DNA of 64,000 bases, taken from NCBI RefSeq assembly GCF_034190915.1, contig NW_026947486.1:80270044-80334043 (forward strand). The letters are read 5' to 3'. The number at the start of each line of letters is the position of its first letter. Position 1 is the stretch's first letter. Of this stretch, positions 56,327-64,000 are shown one piece after another. The position numbers and the translations under genes are program-made. Source of the DNA: Cavia porcellus (taxonomy: Eukaryota > Chordata > Mammalia > Rodentia > Caviidae). The notes under the pieces were generated by a model. That model did not search any database. It was not told the DNA's origin and saw only the letters and a list, made by a program, of their open reading frames with translations.

Positions 56327-57754
56327 TTTCCTATATTTCTGTGTTTCAAGTGTTATTTGAAAGCTTCCTCAGGATCTGTTGAAAATCCCCTTCTATGTTT
56401 GGAGTTGCTGAGACTCTGGCGCCGCGCTACCCCAAGCCATTGGGCCTACAGAACCAGTGGCCCTCCTCTGCCTGCTCAGAACTCCGCAGTTCCAGACAAG
56501 CTGGGCCTCAGGGACACTGTGCGCCCACCTGCCCCTTGGAAGCTCCACAGTTCTTCAATCGCAGCCGGGTTAGGGTACTCACCACAGGCCGCAGTGCTTC
56601 AGGAACCTGTGGACCCTCCCTGGTTGCAGAGATATCCACAGTCCTCCAGACACATGGAGAGGCCGATGCAGGCACCCCAAATCTGCCCAGCTCCTCCTCT
56701 GCAGACCAATGGCCAGGCGCGGCAGCTAAACAGGCTGGGCTAGGCTGATAGTGTGGGCCAGCCCACCTATCGGGAGCTCAGCAGGTCTCCAAATGAAGCC
56801 GGGAATGGGGAGGCTGATGTGGAAGCCTCAAACCCACCTCTCCCCTTCACTGCACCTGGAAGCCTGGGGGAACTCCAGCAATCTGGGCGGAGATATCCAG
56901 AGTCCTCCAGACACGCAGAGAGGCCAGTGAGGGCACCCCAGATCTGCCCAGCTCCTCCTCTGCAGACCTATGGCCAGGCGCGGCAGCTAAACAGGCTGGG
57001 CTAGGCTGGTAGTGTGGGCCAGCCCACCTATCGGGAGCTCAGCAGGTCTCCAAATGAAGCCGGAATGGGGAGGCTGATGTGGAAGCCTCAAACCCACCTC
57101 TCTCCTTCACTGCACCTGGAAGCCTGAGGGAACTCCAGCAGTCTGGGCGCAGAAATCCAGAGTCCTCCAGACACGCAGAGAGGCCGGTGAGGGCACCCCA
57201 GATCTGCCCAGCTCCTCCTCTGCAGACCTATGGCCAGGCGCGGCTGCTAAACAGGCTGGGCTAGGCTGGTTGTGTGGGCCAGCCCACCTATCGGGAGCTC
57301 AGCAGGTCTCCAAATGAAGCCGGAATGGGGAGGCTGATGTGGAAGCCTCAAACCCACCTCTCCCCTTCACTGCACCTGGAAGCCTGAGGGAACTCCAGCA
57401 GTCTGGGTGCAGATATCCAGAGTCCTCCAGACACGCAGAGAGGCCAGTGAGGGCACCCCAGATCTGCCCAGCTCCTCCTCTGCAGACCTGTGGCCAGGCG
57501 CGGCAGCTAAATAGGCTGGGCTAGGCTGGTAGTGTGGGCCAGCCCACCTATCGGGAGCTCAGCAGGTCTCCAAATGAAGCCGGGAATGGGGAGGCTGATG
57601 TGGAAGCCTTAAACCCACCTCTCTCCTTCACTGCACCTGGAAGCCTGAGGGAACTCCAGCAGTCTGGGCGCAGATATCCAGAGTCCTCCAGACACACAGA
57701 GAGGCCAGTGAGGGCACCCCAGATCTGCCCAGCTCTTCCTCTGCAGACCTATGC
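56327..57754 (-). promoter_or_regulatory. L1 5'UTR with tandem 260-bp monomers
   Basis: The block 'tgtgggccagcccacctatc' recurs at 56,752, 57,013, 57,273 and 57,533, giving spacings of 261, 260 and 260 bases. The outermost unit (57,533-57,754) ends in mid-unit at the 5' end of the insertion, as in rodent L1s with monomeric promoters. A degenerate half-unit lies at about 56,621-56,751, and 56,327-56,620 is non-repeated linker next to ORF1. Each full unit contains 'ggccaggcgcggc' and 'cagatctgcccagctc'. In mouse L1, such monomers are the promoter and each added unit raises activity. Confidence 0.9.
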
Positions 57755-57770
57755 CAGTTGAGGATTTTTT

Positions 57771-57970
57771 AACTATTGCTCTTAACTGAGGAATCTGAAG
57801 AAGACTTACATAACAAAAACTAATGTATAAGGGTTTATGTTTTAAGTATTATTTCCTGAATTTGACTCACATGAATCTATTAAGATGTTTTAGTGACATA
57901 TAGTATTGGTTCTCCTTAGTTTTCAATTTGATTATTATTATCTGAGGATGTTCTATAAAATTTAAACTAT
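57771..57970 (+). pseudogene. 3'UTR remainder of the MRE11 processed pseudogene
   Basis: The sequence resumes directly after the L1's target duplication (…aggattttttaactattgctc…) and reads as an AT-rich 3'UTR. Identity as the MRE11 3'UTR is inferred from continuity with 50,156-50,240. The distal end, any A tail and the retrocopy's own target duplication were not recognised. Confidence 0.6.
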
Positions 57971-58324
57971 TTTTCTGACAAATATATTTCACTTAATAAG
58001 ATGGAAAGGAATGCACAAGGGGTCAGTGGAAGGGGCAATGGCCACATCAGAAGTCTCAGAACCCAGAATAGCCAGTAAAGTTAAAACAACTCTCAAGGGG
58101 AATAGTCCTTTTCTTACCATATAATAAAAGAGGCTGAGAACAACTCCCCCCCCCATTCTGGCTCTGGACTTCCTAACTTAATCCAACAAAGTAGCCATCT
58201 ACCTCCTTATTTCTTTCTCATGACTTTGCTCCTTATTTCTCTTCCTTTTCCAATAAAGTGATTGTTGTTTCTTCATTTTTTTTGTTTTTGTTTTTGTTTT
58301 TATGGACCCCAGATAAAAATCTAC
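57971..58324. other. Non-coding, with a (TTTTTG)n tract
   Basis: No gene assigned. A TTTTTG tandem run lies at about 58,278-58,301. Confidence 0.4.
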
Positions 58325-58440
58325 CCTCACAAGATATAATATGTCATTCCATGTCCTCACTAGCCTTTGGTATTGTTAGTCTTTTTGGATTTGGGCCATT
58401 CTGTTAAGTAGGCAGTGTTATCTCATTATTATTTTAAATT
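58325..58440 (-). mobile_element. Old L1 fragment
   Basis: 'cactagcctttggtattgtt', 'tttgggccattctgttaagt' and 'agtgttatctcattattatt' are a minus-strand L1 ORF2/3' passage (ggccattctaataggtgtgtagtgatatctcattgtgg), diverged. Confidence 0.55.
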
Positions 58441-58866
58441 GTTTTGTTTTGTTTTTACAATACTGAGAACAGAATCCAGAGCCACCAACATGTTACATCA
58501 ATCTATATTCTCATGTTACTACTACTAATCTGTATCCCCAGACCATCATTGTTATTTTTTAATTTTTTTTAATTTAAAAATTTTTAAATTTTCAAATGAA
58601 AGCAGAATAAAAATGATACAGAATTTCAAAACAAAACAATAGGAGATTATTAATGGTTAATATATTGCATATATAAAGTAGTTGCTCAGATTACAAGATA
58701 AAGGCATGAAAAAATGATCAAACTATGAAAGCACAAACTGTTCTTTTTGATGACCTAACAGAGAATAATAATATAATATTATATATAATTATATATGATA
58801 GATAATCTTTTCTCTTCTTTTATGTTTTTGTTCCTTTACTCCATCCCAGTTGTTCTTTCTTTCTTT

Positions 58867-58970
58867 TTATTTTTTTTGTCTTTTTCATTTTTATCGGTAC
58901 CAGGGATCAAACTCAAGACTGCCTGCTTGCAAGGCAGGTGCTTATGCCGCTGAGCTAAATCCCCAGCTCC
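58867..58970 (-). repeat. ID SINE, young local subfamily
   Basis: Reverse copy of the same subfamily as 14,755: the anticodon-like stem CCTGC/GCAGG with loop CTTGCAA, 'ggtaccgataaaaatg' tail and polyA. Flanked by TTGTTCTTTC (58,850-58,859 and 58,971-58,980), a target duplication. Confidence 0.93.
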
Positions 58971-60259
58971 TTGTTCTTTCCTTTTAAGGAGAAGGACCCC
59001 TTTCACTTAAACAATATCTATTGTGCATCCCCATTTATTCTTTCAGTTTTTACATTAGAGACAAAATACAATGTTTCTACTATGACTATTTATTTCGCTT
59101 TTCAGTATGGTTTCAAGTTGCATTCATTTACCTATAAAAGCCTCCAGTTTATCCTTCTTTATAGCTGAGTGGCACTCCATTGAATAAAAATGTTACATCC
59201 TTTTTATCCATTCTACAGTTGAATGACATTTGGGTTGCTTCCAAAATTTAGCTATTACGAATTGTGCTACTATGAACAAGGTTGCACATATATTGCTATA
59301 GTATGATGCTTTCAATTCTTCTGGAAAATACACAGAAGAGGAATAGCTGGTCCGAATGAGACCTCCAATCCTAGTTTTTTGAGAAATCTCCACACTGATT
59401 TCCACCATGGTTGTACTGGTCTACACTTCCACCAACAGTGGAAAAGAGTTCCTTTTTCCCCCACATCCCCTCCAGCATTTGTTATTGGCTGATTTCTTGA
59501 TGATAGCCATTCTTTCTAGAGTGAGATGGAATCTCAGTGTTGTTTTAATTTGCATTTCTTGAATGACCAGTGATGGTGAACATTTTTTCTATATTAATTT
59601 GCCATTTCTATTTCTTTGATAAATGTGTATTCATTTCAGGTGCCCATATTTGGATGGTTTCTTTGAATTTGGGAGGCCTGATTTTTTCAGTTCTTTTATG
59701 TTCTAGATGAAAGTCCTTTGTGGGACAGTTGACTAAGTTTTTTCCCAGTTCATGGGATTTCTTTTTGCTCTGTTGTTGTGTAAAAACTTTTTAATAAGAT
59801 GAGATCCCAGCTGTTAATTCTTTGAAGTACTCCCTATGCTATTTGGATTTTGTTCATGAACTCTCTGCCTTCCCCTATATCCTCAAGATTTCTACCTACT
59901 TTGTCTTCTAGTAGATTTGGTGTTTCTATTTTAATATTTAGATCTTTGATCCATTTTGATTTTAGTTTGGTGCATGCCGATAGACATGGGTCTAGTTTTA
60001 GTCTTCCACGTGGAAAGCCAGTTTTTCCAGAACCACTTATTAAAGTAAACATTTTTGGCTCTTTTTTTTCAAAGATAAGGTGGGTGAGTGTGTTTGTGGC
60101 TGTGTCTGCATCTTCTAATCTATTCCACTGATCCTCAGGTCAGTTTTTTGTTTTGTTTTGTTTGCCAGTACCATTCTGATTTATCACAATAGATTTGTAG
60201 TATAATTTCAAATCAGAGATTGTGATACCTTCTGCTTTGCCTACGTTTCCCAAAATTGT

Positions 60260-60739
60260 TGTAGTGGTTGATTGATTGTGTCAGATTGAGACATTTAGAA
60301 GTTTAAATAAATTGGTTTAGCAATTCTACACCCTAGGGTGTAGAAGACCCATCCCACGGTAGCTCATCACCTAGACAGCATAAAAGGGAAGGAAGAAGGA
60401 TGAATGAGTTCCATTCTTTGGAGGAACTCCAGTTTTTGCCTTTGGCTTGGATGTCATCTACTGGCTTCCAGTGTAGGCTCTTTAGCTTTTTGGCATAGAC
60501 TCTTCAGCCTTCCAACGTAGACCCCTTGGCCTTCTGTCACAGACCCATTATCCTGCTGATACAGACTTGCACAGGACACTGGCTCCAGACCTTGGATTGA
60601 ATCCTTTGGCCTCCAGGGACACTCTTTGCACACTTCCTTATCCAACTCTTTGGCTGACCATCATATGCCAATCTTATAATTTCTTATACATTTGGATATC
60701 TCATGTTGCATCTGTGTTCTGTAGTAAAACCTTAATACA
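60260..60739 (+). mobile_element. Solo LTR (ERVL/MaLR-type) with 5-bp target duplication
   Basis: Starts TGTAGTGG and ends CTTAATACA. It is 480 bases with no coding region. An ERVL/MaLR-like end is visible ('cttataatttcttatacatt', 'tgttctgtagtaaaacctt'). It is preceded by ATTGT and followed by ATTAC. The uninterrupted L1 at the same site (about 52,655) reads ATTGC, so both copies derive from ATTGC with one change each. Internal near-repeated phrases ('agactcttcagccttccaac', 'agaccccttggcc', 'agaccc') occur at 60,497-60,560. Confidence 0.75.
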
Positions 60740-60816
60740 ATTACCTTTGCTATTCTAGGTCTTCTAGTTCCAAGTGAATTTTAGGAATGTTTTCTCTAGA
60801 TCTGTGAGATATGCTT

Positions 60817-60972
60817 CTTGTTTCTCTTTCAGTCCCCTCATGGCTGCCATTGGTTCACAGGAAGGGTGAAGTGGTATCTTGTGTCTCTTCCCAGCCCTAC
60901 GTGGCTGCTTGCTGGCTCATGGGAAGGGAAAATTGGCCTCTTGTTTTTCTTCTTGGCCCCACATGGCTATGT
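60817..60972. repeat. Tandem 61-62-bp minisatellite-like filler
   Basis: Two full units and a partial one start at 60,817, 60,878 and 60,940, each beginning CTTGT(T/G)T and including 'tggctgc...ttc/ctcatgggaaggg'. The block fills the junction where about 1.9 kb of L1 ORF2 is missing. Confidence 0.75.
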
Positions 60973-61560
60973 GGTCTATTTTAAAGAATGTCCCATGTGG
61001 CAGCTGAAAAGAATGCATGTTCTGATGTTGTTTGATGGAACACTCTATAAAAAATCTATTAAGATCATTTGTTCACAAGTTTGGTTCACTTTTGTTGTTT
61101 TTTTTTTGTGTATTTGATCTCTTTGTGGCAATGGGGTTCTTTAGGTCCCCCATTATAGTTGTGTTATTGTTTATTTGTTTTTCCACATCTATTAATATTT
61201 GTCTTTATAGTCAGGAGCGCCTATATTTGGTGCATACATATTTGTGATTATAATTTCTTCCTCTCGAAGTTTTCCCCTAACAAGTATGTAGTGACCTTCT
61301 TTATTTCTTTTGATAATTCTTGGTTTGGAGTTTACATGGTTTGCAAAAAGAATAGCTACTCTTGCTTTTTTCTAAGTTCCTGCTGCATGGAGTGTTGTTT
61401 TCCATCCTTTGACTTTCAGTCTATGATTTACCTCTTGAGTTAAATGTGTTTCTTGTATATGGCATATGATCAGATTTTGTTTCTTGATCACCTCTGTCAA
61501 TGTTTCTTTTGATTGGTGAATTGAGGCCAGTTACCTTTCCAATTAATTAAGAGTGAGATG

Positions 61561-61971
61561 TTGGTGTCTCTTTGGCTCAGTCCCCAGTGTTTTGGTGATG
61601 GGGTGTGGTGAGGTTATTATCCCAGAACTTCCCAGTATTGTTACAGAAGTGAGAACAACTGATAAAGACAGATATGACTAGCTAAAGTAGTATAATTAGC
61701 ACTGAAAATATCATCAAGCAGTTTTGAAATTGACAAACTGAAGTAACTATTAATTTTGCACCTGTAACAAGAGAAGCAAAATCTATAGTTATATAACAGA
61801 TCATAAATTGGGAGCTTGTATGCAAAGTGTTCCTTCTTGGCAGAGTGGTTTTACCCCATGGCAGGGAAATTTAAGGACAGTGGATGGAACAGAGATAACT
61901 GAAAACAAATAAAGTCGAAGCCAGGCTGCAGGACAAAATATGATCACACAAACTTCAAGAAACTAGAGAAG
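61561..61971. other. Non-coding, nothing recognised
   Basis: Follows directly on the L1's ORF2 start where ORF1 would be expected, but I do not recognise ORF1 sequence. It may be flanking DNA. Confidence 0.4.
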
Positions 61972-62084
61972 GGGGCTGGAGATTTAGCTCAGCGGCATAA
62001 GCACCTGCCTTGCAAGCAGGCAGTTGTGAGTTTGATTCCTGGTACCAATAAAAAGGAAAAAGACAAAAAAAAAAAAAAGAAAAA
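61972..62084 (+). repeat. ID SINE, young local subfamily
   Basis: Starts GGGGCTGGAGATTTAGCTCA, has 'cggcataagcacctgccttg', 'caagcaggcagttgtgagtt' and the tail 'accaataaaaaggaaaaag'. Exact target duplication AGAAACTAGAGAAG at 61,958-61,971 and 62,085-62,098. Confidence 0.95.
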
Positions 62085-62098
62085 AGAAACTAGAGAAG

Positions 62099-63066
62099 AG
62101 GGTAGAAGAGAAAATAAAGGAATAAGCAAAATATTATTGAAGTTGACCAGAAAAACTAGAGATAATTCATTCATATGCAAATATGATTAAGTCTAGAGTG
62201 GTAAATTGGGGAAAGGGAGAAAGAAGACAAATAGATTAGAACAAAAAGATAGATAAAGACAAAAAAGGAAAGTGAAAAGGAAAGAAACCACAAACCAGCT
62301 AAAATAAATAAATAAATTCCTGTGGTGTCCACCAAGAATCCAAAACTACTAGATAACACTGCCGAAACTGCAGTAGAGTTTGTGCTGGCTTTGAGGCTGA
62401 TCTTGGCCTCCATATGTGGGGACCTGGGAGCAGAGTCTTCAGTCAGTGCTTTCTATATGTCCCTTAGCAGCCACCCGCTCCTTACCTGTTTCTCTTGGTG
62501 GCATCTCTCTCCCAGTTGCTGTGTTATTTTCAGACAGATACAGGGTGCTATTCCCAGTCCCACGCACCTTTGGCTCCTCCTGGTCCTTGCTCAGCCTTCT
62601 GTGTTCCTCTTGCACTGGCAAGCCTGTCCTCTCAGGTCATTTGTTACAGGGTACATGGGACGCTGTGATAATGGTCTGGTCCTCTGCTCCTGCTGTTGCA
62701 GTACAAGGCTGCTCTGTCCCAATTCTTACTCCTCTCCCAGGTGAGCTGCTGACTTCCCACGTGTGGCTTTACAAGTTCCAATGCCACGGTGACTCACCTC
62801 TGCTGTGGTGTATAACATGGTCAGGTGAGGTAAGGGGTGCTAGGGGGTGTCTTTCTGCTCCTGCCACTAGTGGTGGGAGGACAGCCTGGACCTGCACAGT
62901 CCTGAGGTGCGAGGCTGTTTAATTCCTCATGACTTTCTAACTACAGGTCATGGGGAGGGGTTAGCTGTTCAGTTTAGTACATAACCCTATAGTTTTTCAT
63001 CTTTTTCCTGGTGATTCCAGTTAGTGCTCTGGTGAACAAAAGGAAAGGGAAGAAAAGAAAAGGGAA
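62099..63066. other. Non-coding, GC-rich centre with chance open frames
   Basis: Bases 62,330-62,920 are GC-richer. Overlapping frames of 140 and 168 codons (plus) and one of 60 (minus) cross it, but none shows recognisable domains. The layout might be a decayed L1 5'UTR read in reverse. I cannot confirm this. Confidence 0.35.
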
Positions 63067-63166
63067 GGGGCTGGGGATTTAGCGCAGCGGCATAAGCTGC
63101 CTTGCAAGCAGGTGGTTGTGAGTTCAATCCCCAGTACCGATAAAAAAAAGTTAAAAAAAAAAAAAA
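63067..63166 (+). repeat. ID SINE, young local subfamily (short)
   Basis: GGGGCTGGGGATTTAGCGCA, 'gcggcataagctgccttgca', 'agcaggtggttgtgagttca', 'atccccagtaccgataaa'. It lacks 'gcc' in the anticodon stem region. Target duplication close to AGAAAAGAAAAGGGAA (63,051-63,066) and a near copy at about 63,167-63,182. Confidence 0.9.
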
Positions 63167-63373
63167 AGAAAGAAAAGGGAAAGAAAACAAAAAAGGACAG
63201 GAAAAAAGGGAAGAAAAATTATAATGTGCCAATCATGAAGGCGGGAGCAGTTCGTGTCAGCAGAATTTACTGCTAGAGTATATAGCACCTTCTGTTTGGA
63301 GGAAAACAGAAGAGGCATCTTATATCCCAAGTCTACCCAATATGACTTGATTTAGCCATATTACTTTAGCATA

Positions 63374-63377
<4 letters not shown>
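63167..63377. other. Non-coding, A/G-rich then unique
   Basis: An A/G-rich start next to the ID tail, then unique sequence. No gene recognised. Confidence 0.4.

Positions 63378-63435
<58 letters not shown>
63378..63435. repeat. (CT)n microsatellite
   Basis: About 29 consecutive CT units, uninterrupted. Confidence 0.97.
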
Positions 63436-63436
<1 letters not shown>

Positions 63437-63749
63437 ATTCTAAGTAAGGCAAGCAGTCATTCAGATCTGGTGATCTACCACAGCCAGGAAGGCTGGCTGG
63501 CCATATTATTAAGTTCTTTGTCTATATGTGGCTTGATCTATTAGTCTTCATATCAGGTTGATTTTACTTTCAGTCCCTCCCATTTCTTCCGATTACCTGT
63601 ATTTTACTTGAATTTCTCTGAGTAGCTCTGAACAAGATTCAGCCATGTTGAATGAAATAATTTTTTTTATTTCAAATTCTACTTATGTGTTGTTTTTATA
63701 CATGAAAGCAATTGATTTTTGTGTATTAAACTTACACACTTTAACCTTT
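63436..63749. other. Non-coding, nothing recognised
   Basis: Unique-looking sequence between the CT repeat and an L1 tail. Confidence 0.4.
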
Positions 63750-64000
63750 CTTTTTTAATTTTATTTAAAGAAAAACTAAACAAAAGAGAAAATGGGTAGA
63801 AATAATACATATGTTCAAAGAAAAAAATAAACACTAACACATCACTAGTTGATGTTCATATACTGTGCTCTTACAAATAGTTGTTCAAGATACAAAAGAG
63901 GAACATATAAAGTAGAAATTCAAACAGCAAGACTGCAAACAGCTCTGTTCAACTGTCTAACAAAAACTTAGCAATATGGTTGTCAATCCTAAACACTTAC
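63750..64000 (-). mobile_element. L1 3'UTR end, running off the window edge
   Basis: The reverse of an L1 3' end: a T-rich start, 'aacacatcactagttgatgt', 'agcaagactgcaaacagctc', 'tgttcaactgtctaacaaaa'. Homologous to 50,430-50,520 and 18,600-18,810. The remainder is outside the window. Confidence 0.85.

Larger units (their letters stand above)
50241..57754 (-). mobile_element. Full-length L1, recent but inactive, with monomeric 5'UTR
   Basis: 7.5-kb L1 in reverse, flanked by a duplication of CAGTTGAGGATTTTTT (50,225-50,240 and 57,755-57,770), inside the MRE11 retrocopy. Order on the minus strand: tandem-monomer 5'UTR (57,754-56,327), ORF1 (56,326-55,394 plus a short out-of-frame-free tail after one stop), ORF2 (55,254-51,419), a 1.2-kb 3'UTR and an A tail. 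It has one in-frame stop in ORF1 and three stops plus one frameshift in ORF2, so it cannot jump now. It is nearly identical in its 3' part to the L1 at 34,880-36,304. Confidence 0.96.
58553..61560 (-). mobile_element. Older L1, 5'-incomplete, with internal deletion and nested insertions
   Basis: Reverse L1: 3'UTR from 58,553, the end of ORF2 from about 59,190 ('tccattctacagttgaatga', 'aatgagacctccaatccta'), ORF2 to about 61,550 where the N-terminal endonuclease begins ('gaggccagttacctttcc'). It jumps from the RT C-terminal part at about 60,815 to endonuclease text at about 60,973, losing about 1.9 kb including the RT core. The ID (58,867-58,970) and the LTR (60,260-60,739) lie inside it. Dead. 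Confidence 0.85.

Noticed and set aside
56357..57761. Several plus-strand open frames of 60-130 codons with repeated SRHAERPVRAPQICPAPP text
   Set aside because: They are antisense readings of the 260-base L1 5'UTR monomers. The protein repetition only reflects the DNA repeat.
1..64000. CRISPR array, operon or bacterial system
   Set aside because: All direct repeats are microsatellites, SINEs or L1 monomers. The sequence is mammalian in every recognised feature.

Overview
The window looks like nuclear DNA from a non-murid rodent. It carries tRNA-Ala-derived ID SINEs, 7SL-derived B1 SINEs and composite B1+ID (B4-type) SINEs, which together are typical of rodents. Murid B2 elements and mouse-type L1 monomers were not seen. 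The ID subfamily with the box 'GCGGCATAAGC' and a GATAAAAA tail makes me lean towards a castorimorph (beaver or kangaroo-rat lineage). That is an impression from memory, not a proof. No functional host protein-coding exon could be recognised, so the window is best read as intergenic or intronic DNA built from layers of transposons.

Layout. 1-9 kb is mostly unique, with an unassigned CpG-rich patch at 4.1-4.6 kb, MIR relics and a small inverted-repeat DNA element. 9-16 kb holds old SINEs, L1 relics and L2-like sequence. 17.0-22.1 kb is an old plus-strand L1 (end of ORF1, ORF2, 3'UTR) split by a nested reverse L1 3' tail. 22-32 kb is SINE-rich (B1, B4, ID, MIR, L2). 32.2-33.7 kb is a relic of a MULE/Ricksha-type DNA transposon with a piece of transposase. 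33.7-40.7 kb is an ancient plus-strand L1 broken open by a B4, a young truncated L1, a MaLR-like LTR and an L1-like element that carries only ORF1. 41-47.6 kb holds LTR, L2, B4 and L1M relics. 48.2-50.2 kb is a processed pseudogene of MRE11, whose 3' end was split by a full-length minus-strand L1 (50.2-57.8 kb). 58.3-61.6 kb is another minus-strand L1 with an internal deletion, an LTR and an ID inside it. 61.6-64 kb has two more young ID copies, a long CT microsatellite and an L1 3' tail running off the edge.

The elements form one working set. The L1 lineage supplies reverse transcriptase and endonuclease. The ORF1-only element, the ID and B1 SINEs and the MRE11 copy all look like products of that machinery (A-rich 3' ends and/or target-site duplications). 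The most notable objects are the ORF1-only element at 37,275-40,392, which has an uninterrupted 350-codon ORF1, no ORF2 and a clean 16-bp target duplication, and the L1 at 50,241-57,754, whose 5'UTR is made of tandem 260-bp monomers.
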